Source of the DNA: Siniperca chuatsi
Taxonomy: Eukaryota > Chordata > Actinopteri > Centrarchiformes > Sinipercidae
Reading direction: 5' to 3'
NCBI RefSeq assembly: GCF_020085105.1
Contig: NC_058046.1
Location: forward strand, 29,689,175-29,753,174
DNA length: 64,000 nt
A model generated the notes under the pieces. That model worked only from the letters and a program-made list of their open reading frames with translations, searched no databases and had not been told where the DNA came from. Of the stretch, positions 13,901 to 26,000 are shown in pieces. Positions within the stretch are counted from its first letter, which is position 1. The number at the start of each line of letters is the position of its first letter. The translations under genes and the position numbers were made by a program.

Positions 13901-16900
13901 TCCCAGGAAGATGGGGGAGGGGGAGCAGAGTACTCAGAGGAGCTTGAGGGCCGACAGCAGCTGAGTTAAAGGCGGGATGAGCAGGAGCTGGTGTGTTGAA
14001 TCTGCTAAAGAACAGATTAAGTTCGTTGGCCCTGTCCAAGCTGCCTTCAACTCCTCTGCTGCCAGTCGGTCTGAAGCCAGTGATGCTCTTCATGCCGCTC
14101 CAGACCTCTCTCATGTTGTTCTGCTGGAGTTTTCACTCCAGCTTCCTCCAGCTTCCTCCTGTACTTCTCCTTGGCCTCCCTGATCTTCACCTCCAGGTCA
14201 GCCTGGATTGCCCTCACCTCCTCCCTATTACCATTAGTAAAGGCCCTCCTCTTGGCATCCTTGATGTCCTTTGTTACCCACGGTTTGTTATTTGGATAAC
14301 AATGGACCATCTTAGTTGGGACATTGCAGTCCACACAGAAGTTAACACAGCCATCTTACAGGAATAGATAGTGTTAGGTATCTTGTATCTAGGTAGTAAC
14401 TGTGTCGCACCATTGACATCATTTGTTTTACAAAATTACCTTGGAAGATACAGTAGATGTCTGACTCATCAAGCTATAACTCAGTAGTTTTGCAGTAGAA
14501 ACAAAATATGAAGCCTAAAGTGAAGGCAGTTTACAGCGTCAAATCTACAAATCTATGGACATCTATGGACATTTTCTTACAATATATATAATACTGAATT
14601 GGCCTACACCACAACCTTTTCTTTCAGATATCTCTTTTTATAGCATTGTTGTCTATATTATGTCCCTATTTCTATTACAGCATTATTTCTGTATCCAGTT
14701 CTCCAATAGACTTGCATGATGGCGCCAGCTGCAAGTGCTCGGACATCTGTGGATTACAGCTGAAATGATTAGTCACTTAATGGATTAGTCGATGAATTCA
14801 ATGATGGTTTTTATTATCAGTTAGTTAAGTCATTTTTTTTAAGCAAAAGTGCCAAAAAGTTACTGGTCTCACAATGTAATATTTTATGGTTTCTTGGTGT
14901 TCTATGATTGTAAATTAAATATCTATGGGTTTTGGACTGTTGGTCAAACAAAACAAGCAATATGAATGTGTTAATTTTGGAACAATGCTTTTTCAGCTTA
15001 TATGAATGTACTGTAAAAACAAAACAAAAACAAAAAACAAATCAAAAGAGATTTGTTTTTAAATCTGTTTTGATTTATCTCTTTAAAAAACCTTTCTGCT
15101 ATGTTTTTAATGTTCCTATTTCTTGCATCTGTCTTTTTATGTGCTTTTTCCATGTTTTGTGAAGCACATTATACTGTATGGAGGTTCTGCTATATAAATA
15201 ATTGACAGACCATACTTGTGGCTACAGCATGTGACAAAACAGCCATCTTTTCTGTCAAACTGACACTGAATCTCAGCTACAGTTTGCGTATGAGCATTAC
15301 CTGTACACTTAGACGCTCAATGTTAAATCTTACCTTCACTGAGTTTACCACAGAAGGGGCAGTAAAACCTCTGACCACAGTCCTGCCAGCCCATCGCCGG
15401 GCACATGGAGGCTCCGCACCAACCACAACCCAAAACACACTCTGGCTCTTTGCACACTGGCAGGGGCTTCTAGAGGCAACACACACACATTCACATTAAA
15501 TGCACATGTTTATATCTCCAGAGAAACCTTCACTGTAAAGGGAACATGGGTTAAATGTAGCGTTACAAAATGGCTACACTTCTATGCAAACATCTCTCTA
15601 GATATTTCATGTTTCTCTATTTGTAAGTCCTTGTTTCGTTATTACCTTTATTTTTCTTTATATTTTTCAATAGATTATAGAATAAGCAGAGTAGTTAAAA
15701 ACTGACCTCTTCAGCAGTTTGTTTTGCCAGAGGGGTGACCAGTGCTCCCAGCGGCAGACAGCTGAGCAGGGCAGTCTGACCTTCACAGGGCACACAGTAC
15801 GAGGCGGAGCGGATGGCAAAAGGACTCGCATTACCTGGAGTTCAACAGAGACAAGGTCAGGAATGTCATGAAGGTTGGCTCAAAGTACAGTGAAACTCAA
15901 TATGGTGACAGGAAGGGCTGGAGGGAAAACCAACACACCAACACATCAAAATATCATATTTGTAATTCAGAACTGAATCGGAATTGTTTTACCTCTTGCA
16001 AAACAACAACAATGAAACAAAAAACCACTGATCTGAGTAGACTTAGTAAAAAGCTGTAACATTACAAATATTTACATACACCTGATGTGAGACATCACAT
16101 GGATGTTTTCCAAGGCAGGTCTCCATTTTCTTAGATTAAATATGCTTATGTTTGAATTTTACCAGTATAATTTACCTCTATCAGTGCATGTAATAATTTC
16201 AGTTATACTGTATGCTGTAAGTAATGTTGATGCAGCTTTAAGTAGTGCTGCACTAAAAATCTAAAAGATATCACGATTGCGATATGATTCATGATTAGTG
16301 GGAATGATCATTTTTGATTCACAATTTTCATTTTCACTGAAAAAAATAATAAAATCATGATGATGTGACATTTGTTGGGGTCTGTACCAAACAAACATGT
16401 TTTCTTACATCTGGAGAACAAGATTTGTAGGCCAGGGCATCTCTGCATTACGTATGCTATTTTTTTGGCATTTTTTATGGAGTACATCTCTGTGACACTG
16501 CTGCAGGCAGTACTGTGTGCGTTTACCCCTGTCCTCTATGATACAGGAAGTAGTTGCGAGAGGAGGAAGACGGGAAAAAGGCTCTGAGACGAAGACCTTG
16601 CCCTCCCACTCTGCCCTGTCCTCTGCAATCACCTTCACCTGACACAGACAGAGAGAGACAGCCAATCAGCAAGAGTATGGTAACATTTCACTAGAGGAGG
16701 GATCTATCATTAAATATTCATATTCATACAATAGTTATAGCCTTTGTATAAACATGTATGAAATTACTAATAAGCACAAAATATTTTACCAAAGAGCCCT
16801 GGAATGTAGTTAATCTCATTGTCAAAGAAACACAGTATATTAGCAGTTTTGTGGCAATTCTAGTAAAAAATAGCATTCACTAGATAGAGGTAAAAGTCAC

Positions 16901-18806
16901 TACTTTTGTTTGTGTACTTTTGTTGGTAGTTTTCTACATGTACTGTAAAGGGCAGCACACATCGGCGGCATATGACGCACGTCAATTGATGCGATGCTTT
17001 GTGAGGCCTCCGATGTGTGTCGTCCTTAAGGGTGAAAGCCTGAAAAACGCTGGGCAGGAAATAGTCTTTCATTGTCAGAGCTGCAGAAGTCAGTCAAGAA
17101 AAGATGTTGCGAGAGCGAATGAAAGAACTTACAGCACTGGGCAGGAGCTCTGGGTCCAGGCCATAACGAGACTCAGAGTTAGGAGACTGCAGAGAGAAAA
17201 TTTAACAACTTTAACACACGGACACTATTTTTGGTGAGATTTTGTTTTTCTTGACTCAGTATGATTGCAGCAATGTTAAGCCTAGAAAGACATCCTTTGA
17301 TTCTGAGGGACAAAAACCAGAAACCTCCCTTATATTGTGTTTTTTTAATTTTTTATTTTTTTTACATAGATTAAAATGCATTTTCAAACTCTTTAGCTCT
17401 GAGGCTAAATGGAAAATATCTCAAATTTGACAGAGTTACCATTAGTTAATTGTCATGCACTAAATTAACAAGAATTGTACCCAAAATTGCAAGGTAAATG
17501 GTCAGTGGCTGCTTTAACAGCTTTAAAGTTTAAAGGTGAATCTCTACTTGAGCTGAAACAATTACCTGGAGCCTGGGAAACTGTGATGAGCATTTTCTCT
17601 ATTTTGTGACAATAAAATCGATTTAATGAGAAACTAATTTGCAGATGTATCGATTAATCTCTACATTAAAGAGTTTTAATGCTGTTATTGTATTTTGCCC
17701 CACCTGTGGTGTGATGTTCCTGTCCTGTACAGCTGCATTAGGAACAAACTCGTTTATGGTTCCTGAGGAGAAAACAGAGGAGTTACACAATGGAGGACGA
17801 CGATGGAGGAAAGAGCCAGAATAGAGTATTATATTCTGAATGAAGTGGACTGCGGCACTTGTTTGAAAGAATAAAAGTTGTACTTTGATCAGTATAGTGG
17901 TGGTTTACACACTGGATGATGGGGCTAACCTGTGGTGCTCTATTGGACTGTAGAGCAACTGGTCTGCAGCTTAAGTTATTTATTTTCTGAATTTTACTGA
18001 CCACTGTTGCTCAACCTGGGCTTGGTCATCCTTCAATGACTTTGTGAGTAATTGAATTTAAATGATCAGCTCCTGTGGGAGGTTCTGCAGCATGCATGTA
18101 AGCACGTCATGTACACATTACAAATAAACCTACCTTTAGAGTCTGGTGAAAGTGTCCACTGAGGTTGCTGTTGGATAGGAGAGGAGGGCGGGGCATGATT
18201 GTGGGTGTATCCAACAGAGGACTCCACATTTGCCCTCTCAAATGCAGGCTGAGGTGTACACTGTGGACTCTGGTTTACACATTGTCCAAATGATGGAGAG
18301 CTGATGGGCAGATGTTTTTGATGTGGTGACTGAGGTCCATTTAGTGAATCCTGGTGTGTGTACGGAGGCTGGAAAGGAGAACATATTGCTTGGTAAGGGC
18401 TGTGAGGGGAGATAATTGGCATTTGCTGAGGCTTGCAAGGCTGCGTCCCTTTGTTCAGAAGAGGGAGAGAACATGGAGGTATATTTCTCCCATGGCTTGC
18501 AGCTGGAACTATGGATGAAGCATGAGCATCAGGAAAGATTCGCTGCACACTCTGATCAGCATTATTAGCATATATCGTGCTGAGATGAGTATTGTATGAT
18601 GAAAAGGTGGTGAGGTCGCCCTGGTTGGATGCCTGCAGGTGGTCATAGCAGGGTATCTGGTCAGAAGGCGAGCCCAGGTTGAGATGATGAAAGCTGGGCA
18701 GAGGGTTGCAGGGGGGTTCTTGAGGTGAAGCTGGGGACCAGCCGTTCTGGCCCGCCCACGGCTGACAGGGTGTCTGGCTCTGATTGGCTGTGGGGACGTC
18801 CATCAT
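4976..18806 (-). CDS. sec24: SEC24-like COPII cargo adaptor (SEC24C/D type), 20 coding exons
   Basis: COPII coat subunit that pairs with SEC23 on ER exit sites and binds cargo. Coding exons (minus): 18134-18806, 17704-17762, 17133-17186, 16527-16638, 15707-15834, 15334-15469, 12900-13009, 12051-12163, 11664-11855, 11021-11117, 10727-10831, 10235-10402, 9573-9669, 9341-9489, 8920-9058, 8108-8229, 7708-7887, 6676-6873, 6038-6127, 4976-5116. All junctions are GT-AG and in frame (1020 aa; human SEC24C/D are about 1030-1090). Order: Ser/Pro/Gln-rich N-terminus (1-244); LDPELLPS segment; zinc finger C357-x2-C360...C379-x2-C382; trunk opening LLLAIDVSASAL (about 425-650); beta-sandwich and helical parts; gelsolin-like region (about 880-975); C-terminus HLVEDKSPNGGASYADFLYH, the SEC24C/D ending. 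It is more diverged from mammalian SEC24s than expected for such a conserved family, so it may be a fish-specific paralogue. Exon borders are my inference. Confidence 0.93.
7901..7939. repeat. (CA)n microsatellite in a SEC24-like intron
   Basis: Perfect CA run 13 bp outside the acceptor of exon 7708-7887. On the coding strand it is a TG run between the intron body and the short tract before the acceptor. Confidence 0.9.
11977..12034. repeat. (TG)n microsatellite in a SEC24-like intron
   Basis: Slightly interrupted TG run that ends about 16 bp from the donor at 12050. On the coding strand it is a CA run near the 5' splice site, a position where CA repeats can bind hnRNP L and affect splicing. 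Confidence 0.85.
12388..12690. repeat. Dispersed AT-rich fish repeat (gattaat / caaaacccaaag type)
   Basis: This carries the recurrent words found in related stretches at about 14756-14920, 17553-17680, 26440-26700 and 42690-42870: TTAATCGATTAAT-like ends and a core of TTTTGTCCGACCAAC...CCCAAA...AATATTCAATTTAC. All are non-coding and decayed. They look like one old transposon family. Confidence 0.5.
13190..14340 (-). mobile_element. LINE (CR1/L2/Rex-like) relic in a SEC24-like intron, reverse transcriptase core deleted
   Basis: On the minus strand the 5' part (14047-14334) encodes NNKPWVTKDIKDAKRRAF and KIREAKEKYRRKLEEA. The next part (13671-14114) encodes MREVWSGMKSITGFRPTG and RANELNLFFSRF, the linker before the reverse transcriptase in fish LINEs of this clade. 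The catalytic RT core is absent. The sequence jumps to the C-terminal tail (HRKSFLPVATKLFNSS, about 13680-13730) and a long 3'UTR ending in the GAATCAGAATCAGAATCAG run at 13190-13210. The insertion lies between exons 12900-13009 and 15334-15469 and explains why this intron is long. It is a dead element with several frame breaks. Confidence 0.8.
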
Positions 18807-18853
18807 CCTCCATAACGATCACTGATAGGTGTGTTTCTCCTTGGAGGCGGGAT
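18807..18853 (-). other. SEC24-like 5'UTR part of coding exon 1 with overlapping upstream ATG
   Basis: An acceptor (CTCGCTAG) at 18854 precedes the start exon. An out-of-frame ATG at 18813, in good Kozak context (G at -3 and +4), opens a frame that overlaps the main start by seven bases and ends at 18661 (about 50 codons). The main ATG ATG starts at 18806. The chimeric gene at 30.5 kb keeps the same overlapping-ATG layout. Confidence 0.6.
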
Positions 18854-19337
18854 CTAGCGAGGCAACACAAACATGCAAAATTGATCATCGGGGTCGTGAT
18901 GTGATTCTCAGTTCTCTTCTGAGACGGGCCGAAATTTCTTCCTGACAGTGGTCACTGCAGATAGCTTAAGGCTACTTGCAACCAATTACAAGCAAAATGT
19001 ACATTTTTAGTGAGATTACATCTTTGAAAACGTCTGATCTTGTGACTATAGCAATTAGCTGTCATACCGAAACTAACGTTAGCTCATTACATGATCGAAA
19101 CGCATGATTATGAGAGCAAACTGTCGAAAAATTATTATGATTAGCGTATTTGTTTACCGTTGTTCTGTCGTTAGCTAGCTAACTAGTATAACAATATTAT
19201 CCCACACCACAAAGGTGCTCTTGTCTCGACATGAACACCAGACAGCCAGCAGCTTCACATAAACAGACAGGGTGAAATAAAAAGCTCCATCTGAGGAAAA
19301 CAATCTTATTTTAAGTAATAAAGATTAGAGTCGATAC

Positions 19338-19440
19338 CTTTGGACATCAACGGAAACGGGGGGCTTTGAGTGCCGCACTTGTCAATCAACGTTATAAACG
19401 TTAGCGTCTTCATTTCCCCCTCTGCGATGGAAGCTAAACA
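19338..19440 (-). promoter_or_regulatory. Likely 5'UTR exon and promoter of the SEC24-like gene
   Basis: On the minus strand a good donor (TCCAAAG followed by GTATCG at 19332-19337) ends a CpG-containing stretch. It sits about 480 bp upstream of the acceptor of the start exon, so it probably defines a non-coding first exon. The upper limit and transcription start are not determinable. Confidence 0.4.
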
Positions 19441-19768
19441 CTTCAGAGAGCTTAAAATGTATTATTTGCTCGTCATTGCGTTATATTAAAATAAAATCCC
19501 ATTATAAGAAACTGTTAAATGATTAACTTGGGGATTTCCCTCATAACACAACCGGTTACATTCATGAACCTGAGCCTTTACTGCAATGTCAAGCTAGCAA
19601 CGATCACGACAACGCATTTCCGCGTTTCCTTTCAAAGTAAAAGTCTTCGACACAAGAAATAAATAAATCGAATTCAAAAATACTTATTAAAAAGCTATAC
19701 ACTATCATAGTAGTGAATAAATTATACGGAGAGTTTATTCAACGAATTACATGTTAAATTGCTATGCT

Positions 19769-20273
19769 GTGGTGGACACTATCAAATGATATTTACCATT
19801 AAGTACAATTTTGAGGTATAGTACTTTACATAAGTAATTCCATTTTATGCTCGTTTATACTTTATCTCCACTTCATTTCAGAAGAAAATATTGTACCTTT
19901 TACGCCACTACATTTAACACCTGTAGTTACTTTTCACATTAAGATTTAAAATAAAACAAACCCGAGTTTATAAAGTAATACATTAAGGATTACTATCTAA
20001 CATATAAATGTACTATATAAATTAAATAGAAATATATAATATAGTAGAAATTAGCTCCACTTTGACGTGCTAAATTATTAATAATCTGAAAATATTTAAT
20101 GTCAATATAACACTGATGAGCAATTCTGCTGCCTAATTACTACTTTTACTTTTGATAACAAGTACATTGTGTTGCTAATACATATGTACTGTTACGTTAG
20201 TACAATTTTGAACGTTACTTTGCTGCTACTGCTACTTTTTAAGTAAAATATCTGAATACTTCTTCCACTACTG
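19769..20273. mobile_element. hAT-like non-autonomous element, older copy
   Basis: Starts CTGTGGTGGA and ends TACTTCTTCCACTACTG, with internal ACTTTTACTTTTGATA and AAGTACAATTTTGAGGTA blocks that also occur in the 47951-48427 element. It has no open frame. The flanking 8 bp do not match, so this copy is older or truncated. Confidence 0.6.
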
Positions 20274-20908
20274 CCTTTACGATTGTCATTCATACATGCA
20301 AGGACGGATAGTAGGCATGACAGGGTGACACAAATCACTCAAATTCCACGTATTCCCCATTTTATGACTGGAATACAGGTAACTTATCTTTTTGTTCACA
20401 AATAAATTGCTAGAATATTATTCTTGGCACTTTAATGATGGTAAATTGTTATACAAAGTCGAACAAAATACAGTATACCAGTGCACCAAACAGAATAACA
20501 AAATACAGTATATCAGATAATTTGGTCAGAAGTTAACTTGCAGCTCCAAAAACTTAAGCTATAAGCTAAACTTGTATAACACATCATTCATCTGAGCTGT
20601 ATGAGCTGTCCCTTTGCAAATGAACTTGATTAAATTAAACAAACCCACATTGAAAGATATACTGTAATCATACAAAGTAAGAGTGATGACTGAGAATAAC
20701 TGCAAGCCATAAACCATAAAAATAAAAAAAGGATGAAATATCAGTCTATTCTTCATCCTAATAGATGGAAACTCACAATGTTGCCTAAAAGACAGAGATG
20801 GAGACTGAATGAATGAAAGACAAAGAGGAACAGAGGGTGGTGGAGGATAAGAAAATGGAGAGAAAAGTTGCACAAAAAACACATTTTGTCTTCGACAAAA
20901 TATCACAT

Positions 20909-23060
20909 TTATAACTGCTGAAAATGTCCAGTACTCTGCTGTGGTTCCACTTGCCCAGGCCAGTGACTGTTTGTGGATGTAGCTTGGGAAGTTCCGCTTT
21001 GTCTTTTCAGGGCAGTGATCCTGTTTCTGACGTAGTCCTTTACACCTTTCCATGAACGGTACCTCAGTGCTTCTGGCTCAGCCTCAAGGCACTGAATGCA
21101 GTCATTTTTCTGAGGCACCTTGTGTCCTTGAATTAAAGGCATCATGTGTCTTTCAACAGCAAGAACTTCTTCTTCCTCCCATTTCTGTTTACCCTTAATT
21201 TGGGAGCCTGTGGGGTAAAAGGAAATGAGAAAATGTCTGCCATCACTAAAAAACTCCTAAAAATACCTCACACAGAGGTTTCTTAATCTTAAGGTTTAAC
21301 TGAATGTTTATTAAAAACAGATCTTATTGTCATCATGGCCACACTCTTACTGTTGTTCACATTGTTCTCCAAGACTTCAAACCCCAAAACCTATCATATA
21401 GAAAATATTTAAAATGTCCCCCCATATGTTGATCTGGATTGGAGATGCCAGATTAGCCTGTGAGGAGGAGCACCTGCAACATCTAAAAAGTGAGTTGGCA
21501 AGTCAAAAAAAAACAAAAACAAAACACTGTAGCTGAAACATTTATGCTTATAGCCATGACAGCTTTGTGAACTGGTGGCGTTTCTGCACTGTCTCTCCAT
21601 CCCTGAGATCAGTAGCGCTCTGGTTGAACAGCCCAATTCGTTAAAATGGGTGGCGAAAGGAAGCAGGCAGTGCCTCTGGTGTGTCTCCGGCTTAACTCTG
21701 TTGCTCCATTTCCTCATCCCTTACCCAGCCTTCTCCTCTAGGTTCTTCTTTATAAAACCCTAGATCTTTTCTAAAGACTACAGTTATTCAAAATAAGACG
21801 GTGTAGTCCCTCATTCGTCCAGGAGTGTTCTATCGTAGAAAAGGTTTCAGTCGTAGTCATCTGGACTGTTTTCAGAATCTAATAGTTCCCAAGTCATCTC
21901 AATTGTGAAAAAAATTGGACGGGAACTAGAAATTCAAGCTACTCTGTGTTACATAAACCCTGCCCTCAGGAGGAATCTGCCTGAGTATCTGTTCATCACT
22001 GTTTCACCTGAAACTGACCTAATAGTTTCAAGATGGCCCAGTGATCAGTAATCAGGCCTATTGTTCTCTGGCTGCATCTACTTCATCACTGTTACATTAC
22101 CTCTCAGGCACTTAACAGTGATCACTGGGCCATCTTGAAACTATTAGGTCAGTTTCAGGTGAAACTAGCTATTAACAGATACTCAGGCAGATTCCCTCCT
22201 GAGGGCAGGGTTTATGTAACACAGAGTAGCTTAAATTTCCAGTTCCCGTCCAATTTTTTCACAATTGAGAATGACTTCCGGATGGGAGCCGAAACGTCTT
22301 GATTCTGAAAACAGTGTCCAGATGACTACGACTGAAACCTTTTCTACTACAGTTATTGTTTATCTAACATAAGTTTGTATGACTGTCCATTACTGTAAAG
22401 AAGGGTTTTTTTTATTAAAGAAAATCTGATTTAAAAAAGAAATGGATAGAATGACTGTTAAATGATCAACTTGACTACCTTTTTTGCCTGAGTTGACAGA
22501 TTTTTCAGGTACAGTCATGTTGCCGTCTGTTGTTGCTCCATGTGCTTGTTCATGATGAAACTCTGCCGGTCCGTGGCATGCACTGGAATGCTCATTGTTA
22601 TCCCATGATGCAGTTTGTTGTCCTCTCTCTGTATTGAAGACAAAAAAAAAGTTCTCTTTTATATATACCATCTACCTATACACACATTTCCCACACTTAC
22701 ATTACTGCAGAAAAGCCAGAGTCTGATCCACAGTAATGTAATCATGGGCCGCTGTTTTCGTTCCACCAGCCATAAATTTGAATGACACACACCATTCAAT
22801 GCCAGCAGTTCATTCAGTGGCCTCTCAGGATACAAGTCACCCTCTCTGCTTTTCTCCCAGCAAGCTCTGTGTAACAACATCTGGCCCTGCAGTTTCTGTT
22901 TGAGTGTAGTCCTCAATTTTGAGTCATATTACATAAATAGATCACAGTACTAATATCTACCCACTTGCCTTGCAATACCAAATTCATTTTTAAAGTCCAA
23001 TCAACATGATCTTAAAAATTCTAGTCTTATTCCAGTGATGCTTTCCAATGAGCTACAAAT

Positions 23061-23096
<36 letters not shown>

Positions 23097-26000
23097 GGGG
23101 ATGGTATAACACAAATCAGACAACAAACTAGTGTGATTGGTCTTACTCCTTTGCTTTGCTTTGCTTGGCTTTGTGAAGTCTGAAACCCACTCGTTGCTGC
23201 TCATGGCTTTAGTTTTGGCCGATCAAGCTGCTTCCTTCTGTTGAGCGAAAAAGGGTTTGAACCTACGAATTGCCGTTTGCGGCTATATTCATTTATTTGT
23301 TCTTATTGACAAATATGCCAGTAGTGAGTGCCTTGACTGTTACAGTAATAATTATGGCCAATGAGCCACTGCTGAGTGTTAACATTTTTCTAAATAAATG
23401 ACAAATGTTATTTTCTACATTTCTGCTGTACCAAAAATGTACCGAAACTGTGACCCCAAAACTGTTGGGGAACTGTTACAGCCCTATTCTTTTGTGACTC
23501 AAGTACAGGTAACTCGTAAGGCTCTTCACACTACACTTAACCACAGACTAACCCCCTTTCTAAATCCCACATTTAATCCTAAACTATGTAAACCTTAACT
23601 CTGGCATTTACACTTGTGATGATTCTTACCATAAGAGTCCATTTCGACGTCATCCAGTGTCATGTTGCTGTCCTGTCGCAGGGTTTGGACTTGATTATTA
23701 GGGCCTAAAATTTGGTCGGCCTCATTTTCATCCAGGTTCATCATCTGTAGCATTGTTGCGTAATGCTTCCGGATCTTTGGCAATGTCAGTGTTTCAGGGT
23801 CTTTAGCTCCACATTTTCTGACATATTTTTGGATGCACTCTGACCCATTATAGGCAGACAGCGCATTTGGTCGGCCAAACAGGAAGGGATTCTTACTGGG
23901 GACTCCACATGTCTCGCGAATGTCTATGAGAAGCTCCATAGCCGACACGAATGATGGTTTTAGTAAAACGGGGACCATTCTCCCACACTTCCCTCGTATG
24001 TCAACTCTAGTGAAGAACCCACACATGGTTCTTTCCAAATCTGAGACAGATATGTCCATGCCAACATGCAGGTTTGATGTTTTCCGTGACATAAAAGCTG
24101 TTAGCTGCACTGACGATACCTCTCCGGCTCTTCTCCTGTTGAAAAGTATTGTTCGAGCGAGTATTACCTTGGCCAGAGCAGCGTAGTTTTCTGCAGAAGG
24201 GCTCTCTCTGAGTTTTTTCTCAGCAAGATGATGAACATTCTCCAAGTGGAAGTTCAGGCGCTTTACATCTTGAGCAAATGGCACCTTCTTTTCTGTGTTC
24301 AATTTTGTTTCTTTGAGTGTTGTTAATGCACCCGCAGAAATGAGCTTGTTCCATTTTTTCTGGTACACAGAGAGAAAGTTTCGTGCAGACTCTGCCAAAC
24401 TTTCATCACCACACTTCACTGCGTTATCCTCAACAATACTACAGGTCTTCTGTAGGTGGTAGCCAAGCTTGATGGCAAGGGAAGGAATGCTGTACGTTTT
24501 GTTTTCTGGATCGTAGCCTGCCAGGATGTTCACTGCAGACACCACATGTGGAAAGCTTGAGGGGAGAAAGAAGTCCTCCAGTTTCTTCAGAGGGGTTATC
24601 TTTTGAGCTTCGAGTACAAGTCTTGCTATCTGACGAAGGTTTTGTCTTATATAATCATGCTTCTTCGGATCGGATCCGTGCTTATTAAACAGAAGCTCAC
24701 CAAACTGCAAGATAACCTCGTCATCCAAGACAGCTTGTGTCACATCATCGTATGTCATCTGGGACAGAACGCTCTTAAAACCATCGGTTATGCCAAGGTC
24801 GTCTGAAGTTTCAAGCACACACCGCGATGCGATAAGCTTTCTTCCAATCTTTGATTCATTTTCATTCCTCACTTTCTCTGGGCACAACCTCATGTGCCTG
24901 TGCAACGCTTTCCTCACATAAAGACCTCGACAGTAAAGACAATGAAGAAAGTCTTTAGCTTTTCCAGTTTGGCTCGGCCTTTTTCGGACAGCAAGTTGGC
25001 CCTTCCCTGTTCTCAAGACTTTTTTATTATGAGCAAAGTTTCCTTGATTTGTTAGTCTATTCCATATCTTTTGTCTTTCTCTGGAATTTTTGGGATACTG
25101 AAAGGCAGCTGCAACCTCTGTTTTGTCACTGTGGACCGTCTCAAGATGTCGTGCCATTTTGGATATTGGCTTAGAGCAAAAAACACAATAATTCCTCCTG
25201 TCATAAACACGTTGTGCTTTAGAATTTGAACATGGCAACACTACAGTTTCAGAAGACTTCTTCCGATTAGTTGCACATGTCTTTTTTGGAGGACTGACAC
25301 GTTTGGCCTTAAAAGAAGAACTTCCCGATTTTGCCCTTTTTTTTCTTGGGAGAGAAGGTATTTTGTCTGTTGGGGTCGAGGGACTGCTGTGAATGGATTC
25401 ATCTGAAGAGCCCCTGTCAGGGTCATACCAGTCACCATCACTGTTAGGTAAGTAAGTAGGATCACTGTCATCCTCTGACTCGGCTGAGGTATTTTCTTTC
25501 TTCTGGAAAAAAAAAAAGAAAAAACAGTTGTATATGGAATTAAGGTGGGAAAATATTAGTATTTCTTTGTAATATTTTTAAACAAAGACACAATATCTAA
25601 ATTCTAACTTACCACAGCTAACTTGAGAAAGAGAGATTTTTAAAAAGATGTATAATTCATCTTCATTTGACTTATTATTGATTGAATTAAATAATTAATT
25701 CGGTAATGTTAGTTAAGTTTGAATTCAGGCACAGAGGAGTTTCATAAAGAACTATAAATGAGTATTTTTCATATCATACAAGTGCTCTGAAGCTATGGAA
25801 CTGGACACCAGGTTCAAAAGTTCAATGTTCATGTCATTAACGCTGAGATCACCATTCACAAATTGTTCTTGCTCTGCTAAAGTTTGAAGGCTAAACATTA
25901 AACTTATTCAAGTGTATTTAGTCATTTTATGTAATTTCACTTCATTCCACTTAAAGCTAATTCCACTGGCTACGAGTAACACAGAGTGAGAATGCATCTT

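Noticed and set aside
16950-17020. Imperfect inverted repeat (CACATCGGCGG ... CCTCCGATGTGTG)
   Set aside because: Single copy, short and imperfect. It lies next to an exon border but has no recognised function.
18661-18888. 75-codon minus frame over the SEC24-like start
   Set aside because: As a gene it is not supported; it is the overlapping upstream frame and is reported only as a possible uORF.
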